A stretch of 33,714 nucleotides of DNA from Psychromarinibacter sediminicola (GCF_029168335.1 NZ_JARGYC010000052.1:1-33714); one strand, 5' to 3'. Numbered from the stretch's first letter, positions 19,601-27,743 are shown. The notes: a model not told the origin generated them from the sequence alone. Numbers and translations: made by a program.

Positions 19601-19854
19601 TCGGTCCCGGAAGGCGCTTCGGCGGTGCCTTCGGGCGCAGTCTCCTCGGGCGCGGTCTCCTCGGGCGCCGTCTCCTCGGGGGCGGGGGCGCTGTCGGGCG
19701 GCGGTGTCGTGGCGATCTCGACGGGGGCGTCGGGGTTCGGCGACGGGGTCAGGACCTGCCACGCGCCAAAGCCCGCGGCCCCCAGGGCGACCGCCACGGC
19801 CACGGCCCCGCTGGCAGGCCCTCCGCCAAAGACGGACCCGATTTTCGACAGCAT
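16693..19854 (-). CDS. Very long LysM-domain envelope protein with low-complexity spacer
   Basis: The product is about 1053 residues. A single N-terminal membrane segment ([20 protein letters not shown], about 13-32) is followed by EETAP repeats and a small beta-rich domain (about 110-195; [20 protein letters not shown]). About 650 residues of Ala/Pro/Asp/Glu/Thr-rich, surely disordered sequence follow, then a second beta domain (about 865-970) and a C-terminal LysM (about 1001-1053; [20 protein letters not shown], ending [12 protein letters not shown]). LysM binds peptidoglycan, so the protein probably tethers the inner membrane to the wall. ATG 19854 is preferred because GGGGGA lies 6 bases upstream; upstream in-frame starts exist to 19908. 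Length is far beyond what two small domains and LysM need. Confidence 0.85.
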   Translation of the reverse strand: MLSKIGSVFGGGPASGAVAVAVALGAAGFGAWQVLTPSPNPDAPVEIATTPPPDSAPAPEETAPEETAPEETAPEGTAEAPSGTEADPAPDPESAAAPDTPDAAAPPPKPTPPSFDVVRVDADGNALIAGKAAPRSEVKVLLDGEEVAVTQAGGDGGFVSMFSVPPADVPRVMSLTMLKDGEDPVRSAATVILQPAAPEPDVVASAEGVGAAPDPDAPVGRVPGVTAAPDADAAPPALSGAGATGEAAPPVNTGTAPVPDAADVPPVTAADVPEPGETDLAAEDAPPETPAAPDLAQTLPPPDGPIPESAAPPAPPADTPPDATATPDIAAAPEADAPPGDLAGVETAPAPPGETRLSTSENGAVPGAGGVETAGTEGGDAGPEAPAGTVGDGSTEDSAPEEVAEGDRDTGDAPPLDIAGLVPERRPEGEAPAAPTSGTGGAAPDSAPDDSPATTAEAPSADAPSGDAPEVARADDAPAPDGPAVAAADDVPAPDGVTDGPAVSETPRIAEGTEPPQPDAPEGPADTTVTAATEADPAIEEGPDAADVAAADGAPAGDAAPAVDTAEVTGPTASGTPPAGTDPAETELAGADEAAPSEPGTDPADAPATPDAAEEASPSSPERLAGADAAVDDSAAAPASEDIAEADDLAPSGPGAATEGTGPEIAGTGPETTEPETTVPETDAPETDAPVTDVPVTDAPVTDVPVTDAPETDAPVTAEIGETDPPGATTEGAAPSATDTASEDGATPAPEIAAPDLSAPSSVVPETDAPVAVAEAGATGPEGTSPDAPTLGGAGAETTAPAAPDTAAPDTDAPEVPVAAAPELPGAGPAAPSETPGMSAPEADGPADLPGGESTPGAAPKPEAPTVLLADETGIRVLQSGGNRPAPVQSVIIDTISYDPEGEVALGGRGKEGGFVRVYLDNNPIKTTEIGVDGQWRTPLPDVDTGVYTLRVDELGPDGTVTSRVETPFKREEPELLAELEAGRDASDPGAKGGDGPRTELLTVQPGNTLWGIADARYGDGFLYVRVFEANRDRIRDPHWIYPGQVFEIPDGE
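17711..17845 (-). repeat. 15-bp coding repeats in the LysM spacer
   Basis: Nine 15-bp units of the type GG(C/G)(G/A)CGTCGGTCACC (plus strand) encode pentapeptides of the form (V/E)TD(A/V)P at residues about 670-714. Several copies are identical, indicating recent expansion or active slippage. Confidence 0.85.
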
Positions 19855-19948
19855 CGCGTTCCCCCATGCGCCGGCCCCGTGCCGACGGTTGAGCGACATT
19901 AGCAACAAGGCTATTGGTGGTCAAAACCCATTGCCGTGAGGGCTAGAT

Positions 19949-20506
19949 ATGGTAGCTACCGCCCCGTCCATCTGTGTCTTCTGCGGCTCGCGCGACGGCG
20001 CCGATCCGGCCTTCCGCGCGGCCGCGACCGAGCTGGGCCGCGCCATGGCCGCCGAGGGCTGGCGGCTGGTCTACGGCGCCGGCGATGTCGGGCTGATGGG
20101 CGCCGTCGCGCGCGCCGCGCAGGAGGCCGGCGGCGACACGTTCGGCGTGATCCCGATCCACCTGATGGCGCGCGAGGTGGCCAAGCGCGACCTGGGCCGG
20201 TTCATCGTCACCGAGAACATGCACGAGCGGAAGAAGGTGATGTACATGAATTCCGACGCGATCGCGGTGCTGCCCGGCGGCGCGGGATCGCTGGACGAGT
20301 TCTTCGAGGTGCTCACCTGGCGCCAGCTGATGCTGCATGCCAAGCCGATTTATCTTCTGGATACAGAAGGTTACTGGCAACCGCTCGTGCGCCTCGTGGA
20401 CCACACGATCGAGACGGGCTTCGCCGATCGCAGCCTTGCCAGCTACTTCACCACCGTCGCCACGGTGGACGAGCTGGTCGCCGCCCTGCGCGCCGACCTC
20501 TCCTGA
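19949..20506 (+). CDS. LOG-family (TIGR00730) nucleotide phosphoribohydrolase
   Basis: A 185-residue Rossmann-like protein. It shows the N-terminal FCGSRDG, the nucleotide loop VYGAGDVGLMGAVA, the MHERKKVM motif (91-98) and PGGAGSLDEFFEV (109-121). The canonical motif is PGGxGTxxE; here the threonine is a serine. Members cleave cytokinin riboside or other nucleoside 5'-monophosphates to base and ribose 5-phosphate in the cytoplasm. GAGGG precedes the ATG by about 9 bases. The 3' end overlaps the convergent RarD-like gene by 64 bp. Confidence 0.88.
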   Translation: MVATAPSICVFCGSRDGADPAFRAAATELGRAMAAEGWRLVYGAGDVGLMGAVARAAQEAGGDTFGVIPIHLMAREVAKRDLGRFIVTENMHERKKVMYMNSDAIAVLPGGAGSLDEFFEVLTWRQLMLHAKPIYLLDTEGYWQPLVRLVDHTIETGFADRSLASYFTTVATVDELVAALRADLS

Positions 20507-21390
20507 CGCCACGTCCGCAGCGTGTAGATCGCCAAGGCCACCCAGATCAGCGGGAAGGCGATGGCGTGCCAGCGGGTGAACGGCTCGGCGAAGATCGCCA
20601 CGGCCACGGCGAATTGCAGCGTCGGGTTGAGGTACTGCACCAGCCCGACGGTCGCCATCGTCACCCGCCGCGAGGCGTAGGAGAACAGGATCAGCGGGGT
20701 CGCCGTCAGCGGCCCCGACAGCATCAAGAGCGCGCTGTCGGACAGGCTGCGACCGAATGTCGCCAGGTTGGTGCCGGTCAGCCCCGTCCAGCCCTGACTG
20801 TGCACGCCCCACAGCCAGAACAGCGCCAGCGGCACCAGCAGGACCACTTCCGCCGTCACCGACACGACCGCGCCGGCGGCCACGTATTTCTTCACCATGC
20901 CATAGAAACCGAAGGAGAAGGCCAGCACCAGCGACACCCACGGCGCCACGCCAAGCCCCAGGGTCAGCACGATGACGGCGGTGGCGGCGAGCCCCACGGC
21001 CACGGCCTTCGCCGCGTCCATGCCCTCGCGGTAGACCAGCACGCCCAGCATCACCGAGACCAGCGGGAAGATGTAATAGCCCAGCGACGATTCCACCACG
21101 CGGCCGATCTGGACCGAATAGATGAAGAAGAACCAGTTGGTGGAGATCATGCCGGCCGCGAAGCCGACCGCGGCGACCTGGCGGGGCGAAGAGAGCAGAA
21201 GCCGCCGCACCTCGCCCAGCCGCGCCTGAAGCGCCAGCACCGTGCCGAAGAAGATCAGCGACCAGAAGGTCCGGTGCGCCAGAAGTTCCAGCGGCGGCAC
21301 ATGCGCCAGGAGCTTGTAATAGAGCGGCGACAGGCCCCAGATCATGCAGGCCGTCACCATCGCCGCCACACCCTTGCCCGCCTCGTTCAT
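20443..21390 (-). CDS. rarD: RarD-like EamA permease
   Basis: A 315-residue ten-helix membrane protein. Its start, KGVAAMVTACMIWGLSPLYY, and the motifs LLAHRTFWSL, NWFFFIYSVQIGRVVESSLG and LGYYIFPLVSVMLGVLVYRE are characteristic of RarD (originally linked to chloramphenicol sensitivity; true substrate uncertain). AGGAG lies nine bases before ATG 21390; an in-frame ATG at 21417 is an alternative. The last 64 bp overlap the convergent LOG gene. Confidence 0.85.
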   Translation of the reverse strand: MNEAGKGVAAMVTACMIWGLSPLYYKLLAHVPPLELLAHRTFWSLIFFGTVLALQARLGEVRRLLLSSPRQVAAVGFAAGMISTNWFFFIYSVQIGRVVESSLGYYIFPLVSVMLGVLVYREGMDAAKAVAVGLAATAVIVLTLGLGVAPWVSLVLAFSFGFYGMVKKYVAAGAVVSVTAEVVLLVPLALFWLWGVHSQGWTGLTGTNLATFGRSLSDSALLMLSGPLTATPLILFSYASRRVTMATVGLVQYLNPTLQFAVAVAIFAEPFTRWHAIAFPLIWVALAIYTLRTWRQERSARRAATSSSTVATVVK

Positions 21391-21437
21391 CGCCGCCCGC
21401 TCCTTTTGGCCCGCCAATGGGCGCGCGCGGGCGGCGA

Positions 21438-21479
21438 TGTCAAGGCGCGGGGGTCAAGGCGCCGGGGTCAAGGCGGGCT
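21438..21479 (-). repeat. 14-bp tandem repeat after the host-attachment gene
   Basis: Three 14-bp units, each containing GTCAAGGCG on the plus strand (21438-21451, 21452-21465, 21466-21479), lie eight bases past the stop of the minus-strand host-attachment gene. Each unit carries a TGA on the minus strand, and the three fall in three different reading frames. Confidence 0.8.
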
Positions 21480-21486
21480 CGGGCGC

Positions 21487-21951
21487 TCAGCCCAGTTCCC
21501 TGGGCAGCAGCGTCTCGACCTTGTCGAGCGGGTGGTTGGTGAAGTCCTTGGGCACCTCGGCCACCACCCGCGACGCCACCTCCTTGTGCATCTTGTGGCG
21601 CAACTCGCCCAGCACCTTGGGCGAGGCGGTCAGCACGATGCGCTCGAAGGCGTGCGTGTGCGCGTACTTGTACAACAGATCGGCCAGGTCGTCGGCGAAC
21701 CGCTCCTTGGCCAGTTCGTGCCAGTCGGTGTCGTCCATCGCCGAGCGCTGCTGCACGCCGGTATCCTCCATCCGGCCCGGACGGTTGGCCGACTGCTCGC
21801 GGTCCGACGGGTTCTCCTGCTCTTCCAGGCGCACCACGTTCAGGTTCAGATCCTGATCGTCGCCGTCGTTGCGCAAAAACAGCGCCTTCTCGCCGTCGGC
21901 GAGCAGCACCCACGTTCCGGTCTTCACCTTGGGCTTTTCCTCGATGGCCAT
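21487..21951 (-). CDS. Host-attachment-family protein
   Basis: A 154-residue soluble protein with the family start KTGTWVLLADGEKALFLRND, a variable charged middle (RPGRMEDTGVQQRSAMDDTD), and the conserved second half FADDLADLLYKY, FERIVLTASPKVLGELRHKM and VPKDFTNHPLDKVETLLP. The name comes from a plant-associated relative; the fold resembles peptide-chain-release-factor-like (baeRF) proteins and the biochemical role is unknown. Its ATG directly abuts the stop of the small gene upstream, so the two are co-transcribed. Confidence 0.82.
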   Translation of the reverse strand: MAIEEKPKVKTGTWVLLADGEKALFLRNDGDDQDLNLNVVRLEEQENPSDREQSANRPGRMEDTGVQQRSAMDDTDWHELAKERFADDLADLLYKYAHTHAFERIVLTASPKVLGELRHKMHKEVASRVVAEVPKDFTNHPLDKVETLLPRELG

Positions 21952-22182
21952 CTACGTCTTCTCCTTGTCGCCGCTGTCGTTCTGGTCCTGCGCCAGCGGG
22001 CGGGTGTTGCCGGCCGAGGTCTCGTCGACCTGCTTCTCCTCGTCGCGGGTGCCGACCTTGCGCTGGATGTTGCCGCCCTTGCGGCCCTCCTCGGTCGTCT
22101 CGCCGGACATGTTCTCGGGCTTGTCGCCGAGGATCTCCTCGGTCTCGCGGCGGCCGTCGTTCGACTTCTTGCGCTCTGCCAT
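21952..22182 (-). CDS. Small, highly charged hydrophilic protein
   Basis: A 76-residue protein without hydrophobic segments, rich in Glu, Lys, Asp and Gly (EILGDKPENMSG, EEGRKGGNIQRKVGTRDEEK). ATG 22182 is chosen because AAGGAGG lies eight bases upstream; the ATG at 22188 is almost on top of that site. No family is recognised with confidence. The composition, with an RKGG segment, resembles small stress-associated disordered proteins, which is inference. Stop and next start are adjacent, so it pairs with the host-attachment gene. Confidence 0.65.
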   Translation of the reverse strand: MAERKKSNDGRRETEEILGDKPENMSGETTEEGRKGGNIQRKVGTRDEEKQVDETSAGNTRPLAQDQNDSGDKEKT

Positions 22183-22249
22183 TTCCATTCCCTCCTTGGT
22201 TCGGGGAGGAAACGTTCGGGCCGCGCGCCGGGTTCCGCCCCGACACGAC

Positions 22250-22278
22250 GACGGCCGCCCCGATCCGGGACGGCCGCC
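22250..22278 (-). terminator. Strong hairpin downstream of sodB
   Basis: On the minus-strand RNA a 13-pair stem with a 3-nt loop (GGCCGUCCCG then GAU then CGGGGCGGCC as the core, with G-U wobbles) starts 28 nt past the sodB stop. On the plus-strand RNA the wobble positions become mismatches, so the structure favours sodB transcripts. There is no U-tract. Confidence 0.65.
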
Positions 22279-22306
22279 GCCAAAATAACGCTGTCGTCGC
22301 GGCAGG

Positions 22307-22906
22307 TTACATGCGCGAGGCGACGTTTTCCCAGTTCACCAGGTTGTTGAGGAAGTTGTCCAGGTAGGCCGGGCGCTTGTTGCGGAAGTCGATATAGTAG
22401 GAATGTTCCCACACGTCGCAGCCCAGAAGCGCGGTCTGGTTGAAGCACAGCGGGTTCACGCCGTTCTCGGTCTTGGTGACCTTGAGCGAACCGTCGGTGT
22501 CCTTCACGAGCCACGCCCAGCCCGAGCCGAACTGCCCGGCGCCGGCGGCGGCGAATTGCGACTTGAACTCGTCGACCGAGCCGAACGCCTCGACCAGCGC
22601 CTTTTCAAGCTCGCCCGGCATGCCGGTGCCGCCCGGGGCCATCATCTCCCAGAACTGGTTGTGGTTCCAGTACTGCGAGGCGTTGTTGAAGATGCCGTTC
22701 TGCGCGACGGCGTTCGGGTCGTAGGTGCCCTTGATGATCTCTTCGACCGGCTTGCCTTCCCACTCGGTCCCCGAGATGGCCTTGTTGCCGTTGTCGACAT
22801 AGGCCTTGTGGTGGATGTCGTGGTGATACTCCAGCGTCTCCTTGGACATGCCCGACGCGGCCAGCGCATCGTGGGCATAGGGCAGATCGGGAAGTTCGAA
22901 AGCCAT
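22307..22906 (-). CDS. sodB: Superoxide dismutase, Fe/Mn family
   Basis: A 199-residue enzyme converting superoxide to O2 and H2O2. The N-terminus MAFELPDLPYAHDAL is typical of SodB. Metal ligands are seen in LEYHHDIHHKAY (His about 28), QYWNHNQFW, and CDVWEHSYYIDF (Asp and His of the DxWEHxYY motif). Overall pattern and length favour the iron-type enzyme, though cambialism cannot be excluded. The start follows AGGGGG. It is a single gene with its own terminator-like hairpin. Confidence 0.94.
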   Translation of the reverse strand: MAFELPDLPYAHDALAASGMSKETLEYHHDIHHKAYVDNGNKAISGTEWEGKPVEEIIKGTYDPNAVAQNGIFNNASQYWNHNQFWEMMAPGGTGMPGELEKALVEAFGSVDEFKSQFAAAGAGQFGSGWAWLVKDTDGSLKVTKTENGVNPLCFNQTALLGCDVWEHSYYIDFRNKRPAYLDNFLNNLVNWENVASRM

Positions 22907-23110
22907 GGGGGTCCCCCTATCGTTGTAAGGTGTATCTGCTGGACAGAAATGGCATGGAGCGCGCGGCGTCAAGGGCAAGGCGCGGAAAACCCGCCGCCGC
23001 GCCTGTGTCGCGGATGCCGCAGTCGATACCGGAGTCTCCGCTGCATCGTTTACGTGGCGTCATCCAGGCGGCACGCTGGACGGCGCCAAATGCCACGAGA
23101 GGGGATCGCC

Positions 23111-23812
23111 ATGAAAAGGACCATGTCCGTCGTCGCCGCAGCTCTGCTGTCGGTCAGTTCCACCGCCGCCGCGGCCCAGAGCGCGGATTCCGCGCCCTTC
23201 GTCCTGATCCCCGGCGCCGCCGCCAGCAGCGCCTTCAGCGGCGACAGCACGCCGTATTTCGTGCCGACCGGCATCGCCCTGGGCTTCGGGCTGTTCCTGA
23301 ACGAGTATTCCATGGTGGACGTCGCCACGCGCGAGACGCTCTTCGCGCAAAGCCCGTTCTACTTCGACCTGACCCTCTACTGGCGGTTCGCCACGATCTC
23401 GGCGCTCGCGACGGCCTTCCAGCTGGGCTATTACAACCAGAGCGGCACGGTGGAGCGCGTGGTGCAGCCGGGCGGCGCCACCTTCGCGACGAGCGGCGAC
23501 ATGCGCGACCACGGCGTCTTTGCCGGGGTGCGCACCGAGCTGCCGCTCAACGGCGACCCGGCCGACGACACCGGGATCAAGCTGAGCGGCGCGCTGTCGC
23601 TGGGCTATGGCTGGCGCGAGTTCGACGCCTTCGGCGGCGGGTTCACCCAGGAAGAGGACGGCCTGTTCTGGCGGGCCGAGGCCGGGCTGGACATCCCGCT
23701 GGGCGACTCGCGGGCGGTGCTCAACCCCGGCCTGATCTACACCCATTTCGGCGGCGACGACATCGAGGCCGAAAACCTGGTGGGCGCGATGCGGATCCGC
23801 TTCGACTTCTGA
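23111..23812 (+). CDS. Outer-membrane beta-barrel-like protein
   Basis: A 233-residue protein with a clear signal peptide (MKRTMSVVAAALLSVSS, cleavage near AAA-QSA). Alternating aromatic strands follow, such as YFDLTLYWRF, AFQLGYYNQ and VLNPGLIYTHFGG, and the protein ends with RIRFDF, where a terminal Phe is the usual BAM-recognition signal. Strand and turn pattern suggests an 8-10-stranded barrel. No specific family is recognised. GAGGGG precedes the ATG. Its stop codon is part of a 14-bp tandem repeat running into soxG. Confidence 0.7.
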   Translation: MKRTMSVVAAALLSVSSTAAAAQSADSAPFVLIPGAAASSAFSGDSTPYFVPTGIALGFGLFLNEYSMVDVATRETLFAQSPFYFDLTLYWRFATISALATAFQLGYYNQSGTVERVVQPGGATFATSGDMRDHGVFAGVRTELPLNGDPADDTGIKLSGALSLGYGWREFDAFGGGFTQEEDGLFWRAEAGLDIPLGDSRAVLNPGLIYTHFGGDDIEAENLVGAMRIRFDF

Positions 23813-23876
23813 GGCGCTGCGTCCGGGGCGCCCCGTCTGAGGCGCCCCGTCCGAAGCGCCCCGTCTGAGGCGTTAC
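23807..23876. repeat. 14-bp x 5 tandem repeat joining two convergent genes
   Basis: Five contiguous 14-bp units, consensus GTCTGAGGCGCCCC, span 23807-23876. Unit 1 contains the TGA of the outer-membrane-protein gene. Units 3 and 5 repeat TGA at 23838 and 23866, giving stops in all three frames. Unit 5 contains the TAA (minus strand, 23873-23875) of soxG. GGGGCGCCCC inside the array is itself a palindrome, so the transcript could fold as a bidirectional terminator. Confidence 0.85.
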
Positions 23877-24442
23877 GTCTGCCAGTAGCCGACTTCGCTG
23901 CCCGGGATCGCGGCGGAAATCAGCAGGTCGGCCATGTACTGCGCGACCGAGCGGAAGCAGAGGATTTCGAAGGCCGTGTCGTCCAGCGCCCGGATCGCCG
24001 CCGGCACCTGCGCCATGCGGGTGCGGCGAAAGGTGCCGGGCGGGACGGCCGCCGGCGACATGTCGGCCGGCGTCAGCTTGGCCAGCGCCTCGCGCGCGTC
24101 CAGCCCGGTGACGCGGAACACCGCCCGCGCGTCGGAGACGTCGAGGGCCAGATGATGCACGCCCTGTAACGCCTCGGCGAGAGCCGCGACCTTCGCCGCG
24201 GCCTCGTCGTAGTCGCACAGGAGCAACAGCTCGTCTGGCGCCATCCAGCAGAGCGCGGGCATCTCGCCCTCGAACCGGTTCGGGGCGGGGACGGTAACGC
24301 CCGCCACCTCTGCGGCGGCGCGCTGCACCGGCGCGGAGGACAGATCGCCCCGCAGCAGCACCATGCCGCGCGGCGGCTGTTCGGCGATGTCGGCGAAGCT
24401 GTCGGCGGTCATCCCGCCGAGCGCCGTGACCGGGTCAGACAT
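23873..24442 (-). CDS. soxG: Sarcosine oxidase gamma subunit
   Basis: A 189-residue subunit of heterotetrameric sarcosine oxidase. Recognisable features are APNRFEGEMPALCWMAPDEL near residue 53-72, the LDVSDARAVFRVTG segment, PADMSPAAVPPGTFRRTRMA and the C-terminal FRSVAQYMADLLISAA. It resembles the folate-binding GcvT fold but acts as a structural subunit. Its start overlaps the soxA stop by 8 bp. It is the last gene of the operon. Confidence 0.88.
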   Translation of the reverse strand: MSDPVTALGGMTADSFADIAEQPPRGMVLLRGDLSSAPVQRAAAEVAGVTVPAPNRFEGEMPALCWMAPDELLLLCDYDEAAAKVAALAEALQGVHHLALDVSDARAVFRVTGLDAREALAKLTPADMSPAAVPPGTFRRTRMAQVPAAIRALDDTAFEILCFRSVAQYMADLLISAAIPGSEVGYWQT

Positions 24443-27395
24443 TCTGCTTCTCCCCCTCCGGATCGAAGAATACGGGCTGCACGATCTTGGCGCGCGTCGT
24501 GGTGCCGTCGGTGCGGGTGAACTCCACCACTTCGCCCATCCGCTCCGGCCCGCGCCGGATCAGCCCCATGGCGATGCCGCGCCCCAGCGTCGGCGAGCGG
24601 TAGGTCGACGTCACCCGCCCTTGCACGTTGCGCTGGCCGTTGGCATTGCGCCCCTCGGCCACCGCATAGGCGCCGTCCTCCAGCACCGAGCCGTCCACCG
24701 TCTCCAGCCCCACCAGCTTCCACCGCTCGGGGTCGGTCAGGTGCGACCGCGCCTGCCCGCGCTTGCCGATATAGTCGTCCTTCTTCTTCGAGATCGCCCA
24801 GTCGAGGCACAGATCCTGCGGCGTGACGGTGCCGTCGGTCTCGTCGCCGATCATGATGAAGCCCTTTTCGGCGCGCAGGATATGCAGCGCCTCGGTGCCG
24901 TAGGGCATCATCCCGACCTCGCGCCCCGCCTCCGCCAGCATGTCCCAGAGCGCCCGGCCATAGCCGGCCTTCACCGCGATCTCGTAGGACAACTCGCCCG
25001 AGAAGCTGATGCGGAAGACGCGCACCGGCAGCCCGCCCAGTTCGCCGTCCTGCCAGTCCATGAAGGCCATCGCCTCTTTCGACACGTCCATGCCGCCGAC
25101 CAGGTCCAGCACCTCGCGGGCGTGGGGGCCGACGACACCGATCTGCGCGTAGTGCTCGGTGACGTTGGCGGTGTAGACCTGCCAGTCCCACCACTCGGTC
25201 TGCAGCCATTCCTCCATGTGGGCATGGACATGCTCGGCCCCGCCGGTGGTGGTGTGGCACAGGAACGTGTCCTCGTCGATCCGGGCGACGACGCCGTCGT
25301 CCATCAGGAACCCGTTCTCGTTGCACATCAGCCCGTAGCGGCAGCGGCCGGGCTTCAGCGTCGACATCATGTTGGTATAGAGCATGTCGAGGAACCGGCC
25401 CGCATCCGGCCCCTTGACGACGATCTTGCCCAGCGTGGATGCGTCAAGCAAACCAACGGCTTCGCGGGTGTTCTTCACCTCGCGCTGCACCGCCTCCTCG
25501 ACCGTTTCGGCGGGCTGCAGGTAGCAATAGGGCCGGCGCCAGTGACCCACCGGCTCCCAATGCGCGCCGTTGGCCATGTGCCAGGCATGCATCGGCGTCC
25601 GGCGCAGCGGCTGGAACATGTCGCCCCGCGCCTGCCCGGCGATGGAGCCGAAGGAGATCGGCGTATAGGGCGGCCGGAACGTGGTGGTGCCGACCTGCGG
25701 GATCTCGGCGTTCAGCGACCGCGACAGCACCGCCAGCCCGTTGATGTTGCTGAGCTTGCCCTGGTCGGTCGCCATCCCCAGCGTGGTGTAGCGCTTGGTG
25801 TGCTCGACGCTCTCGTAGCCCTCGCGCGCGGCGAGCTGCACGTCGGACACCTTCACGTCGTTCTGGTAATCGAGCCACATCTTCGACCGCAGCTCCGGCC
25901 CCGCGCCCTGCGGCATGATCCAGACCGGCTCGATCGGCCCGGCCGCCTCGGGCGCTGCCTGCGCGTCCGCCCCGGCATCCGCCAGCACATCCGCCGTGGT
26001 CATCGCGCCGTTCGCCGCGCCCACGACCCGGACGAAGGGCTGGCCGTCGGCGCCGGTCGGCGCCTTCTCCGGGTCGGGCCGGAAGAACGCCTGCGCATCG
26101 TCCCAGACGAGCTTGCCGCCGCAATGCGACCACAGATGGACGACCGGCGACCAGCCGCCCGACATCGCCACCGCGTCGCAGTCGATCACCTCCAGCACCG
26201 CGCCCTCGCCGGCCTGCATGGTCATCGCCACGCCCTCGACCTTCGCCCGGCCCTTCACCTTGGCCACGGCGCGGCCGGTCTCGACCCGCACGCCCAGGGC
26301 GCGGACGCGCTCCACCAAGGGGCCCTCCGGCGCCGTCCGCGCGTCGATCACCGCCGGCACCTCCAGCCCCGCCTCCTTAAGCGCGATCGCCGTGCGGTAG
26401 GCGTCGTCGTTGTTCGTCACCACGACCGTCCGGTCGCCGGGCGAGACGGCCCAGTTCACCACATAGTCGCGCACGGCCGAGGCCAGCATCACCCCCGGCA
26501 CGTCGTTGCCCGCAAAGCTCAGGGGCCGCTCCAGCGCGCCGGTCGCGGTGATCACCTCCGACGCCCGGATCTTCCACAGCCGGTGCCGCGGCAGGTCCGG
26601 ATGCGGGTCGTGGTCGGTCAGCCGCTCGTAGGCCAGCACGTAGCCGTGGTCATAGACCCCGACCCCCATGCAGCGGGTGCGGATGCGGACATTCTCCATG
26701 CCTTCAAGGGTTTCGACCGTGTTCTTCACCCAGGCGTCCGCCTCGGCGCCGTCGATCACCGCGCCGTCCACCGGCGCCCGGCCGCCCCAATGCGCCGTCT
26801 GCTCGATCAGCAGCACCTCGCGGCCCGCCTCGGCCGCCTTCAGCGCGGCGGCCAGCCCCGCGATGCCGCCGCCGATCACCAGGCAGTCGACATGCACGTG
26901 GAAATGCTCGTAGACGTCCGCGTCGCGCTCCTTCGGGGCGCGGCCCAGCCCCGCCGACTGCCGGATGAACGGCTCGAACAGGTGCTTCCAGGCGGGCCGC
27001 GGGTTGATGAAGGTCTTGTAATAGAACCCTGCCGGCAGGAAGCGCGAGACGTAGTTGTTCGCCACGCCCACGTCGAATTCCAGGCTCGGCCAGTGGTTCT
27101 GGCTTTCCGCCGCCAGCCCGTCGTAAAGCTCCTGCGTCGTGGCGCGCTGGTTCGGCTCGAAGGTCCCGCCTTCGCCCAGGTTGACCAGCGCGTTGGGCTC
27201 CTCGGCCCCCGAGGCGACCAGCCCGCGCGGCCGGTGATACTTGAACGACCGCCCCACCAGCCGCTGCCCCGCGCCCAGAAGCGCCGAGGCGAGCGTATCG
27301 CCCTGATAGCCGGTCATCCGCTTGCCGTTGAAGGTGAACTCCAGCGCCCGGCCGCGATTCAGCAGCCGCCCGCCCCTGGCCAGTCGGGTCGTCAT
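24435..27395 (-). CDS. soxA: Sarcosine oxidase alpha subunit
   Basis: A 986-residue subunit. An N-terminal cysteine-free ferredoxin-like domain carries FTFNGKRMTGYQGDTLASAL. A nucleotide-binding domain has VIGGGIAGLAAALKAAEAG (about 170-190), holding the non-covalent NAD+ of the complex. The C-terminal part is a GcvT-like folate-binding domain (about 600-970; PYCYLQPAETVEEAVQRE, then LDASTLGKI, then VFRISFSGELSYEI). The tetramer oxidises sarcosine to glycine with transfer of the methyl carbon to tetrahydrofolate and release of H2O2. ATG 27395 overlaps the soxD stop by four bases. Confidence 0.95.
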   Translation of the reverse strand: MTTRLARGGRLLNRGRALEFTFNGKRMTGYQGDTLASALLGAGQRLVGRSFKYHRPRGLVASGAEEPNALVNLGEGGTFEPNQRATTQELYDGLAAESQNHWPSLEFDVGVANNYVSRFLPAGFYYKTFINPRPAWKHLFEPFIRQSAGLGRAPKERDADVYEHFHVHVDCLVIGGGIAGLAAALKAAEAGREVLLIEQTAHWGGRAPVDGAVIDGAEADAWVKNTVETLEGMENVRIRTRCMGVGVYDHGYVLAYERLTDHDPHPDLPRHRLWKIRASEVITATGALERPLSFAGNDVPGVMLASAVRDYVVNWAVSPGDRTVVVTNNDDAYRTAIALKEAGLEVPAVIDARTAPEGPLVERVRALGVRVETGRAVAKVKGRAKVEGVAMTMQAGEGAVLEVIDCDAVAMSGGWSPVVHLWSHCGGKLVWDDAQAFFRPDPEKAPTGADGQPFVRVVGAANGAMTTADVLADAGADAQAAPEAAGPIEPVWIMPQGAGPELRSKMWLDYQNDVKVSDVQLAAREGYESVEHTKRYTTLGMATDQGKLSNINGLAVLSRSLNAEIPQVGTTTFRPPYTPISFGSIAGQARGDMFQPLRRTPMHAWHMANGAHWEPVGHWRRPYCYLQPAETVEEAVQREVKNTREAVGLLDASTLGKIVVKGPDAGRFLDMLYTNMMSTLKPGRCRYGLMCNENGFLMDDGVVARIDEDTFLCHTTTGGAEHVHAHMEEWLQTEWWDWQVYTANVTEHYAQIGVVGPHAREVLDLVGGMDVSKEAMAFMDWQDGELGGLPVRVFRISFSGELSYEIAVKAGYGRALWDMLAEAGREVGMMPYGTEALHILRAEKGFIMIGDETDGTVTPQDLCLDWAISKKKDDYIGKRGQARSHLTDPERWKLVGLETVDGSVLEDGAYAVAEGRNANGQRNVQGRVTSTYRSPTLGRGIAMGLIRRGPERMGEVVEFTRTDGTTTRAKIVQPVFFDPEGEKQNV

Positions 27396-27721
27396 TCGAT
27401 GTCTCTCCAGCGCCAGCCGGGCCGCCTGGCCGTGATTGCGTCGCGGATGTCCTGCGGCGGGTCGGTCACCTGGGCCGAATAGGTGCCGAAGACCTCCAAT
27501 GTCTGGGTGCAGCGCGCGGCGTGGAACCACTTGCCGCAGCCCGCGGCGTGGCGCCAGCGCTCGAAATGCACGCCGCGCGGGTTCTCGCGATGGAACAGAT
27601 AGCCCTCGAAGGCATCGTCCGACGCCTCCGGGCCGACGCGCCTCAGATGCGCCTCGCCGCCGGGGGCCAGTTCCGTCTCGTCGGCGTCGATACCGCAATT
27701 GGGACAGCGCAGGATCAGCAT
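27392..27721 (-). CDS. soxD: Sarcosine oxidase delta subunit
   Basis: A 109-residue zinc-binding subunit: MLILRCPNCGIDADETEL carries the first metal-binding CPNCG, followed by DAFEGYLFHRENPRGVHFER and HAAGCGKWFHAARCTQTLEV, which supplies the remaining His/Cys ligands, and a C-terminal TARRPGWRWRDIE. The delta subunit is structural in the alpha-beta-gamma-delta complex. Its start is 69 bp past the stop of a small membrane-protein gene, with a GC-rich hairpin between them. Confidence 0.93.
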   Translation of the reverse strand: MLILRCPNCGIDADETELAPGGEAHLRRVGPEASDDAFEGYLFHRENPRGVHFERWRHAAGCGKWFHAARCTQTLEVFGTYSAQVTDPPQDIRDAITARRPGWRWRDIE

Positions 27722-27743
27722 GGCCGACCTCCGCGCAGCATTA

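Noticed and set aside
17171-19939. Ser/Ala/Gly-rich plus-strand ORF opposite the LysM gene
   Set aside because: Low complexity arises because the opposite strand encodes Pro/Ala/Thr/Asp repeats; the minus frame has membrane anchor, beta domains and LysM.
24363-27482. Plus-strand ORF of 1039 codons opposite soxA
   Set aside because: Antisense shadow of an unmistakable sarcosine oxidase alpha gene.
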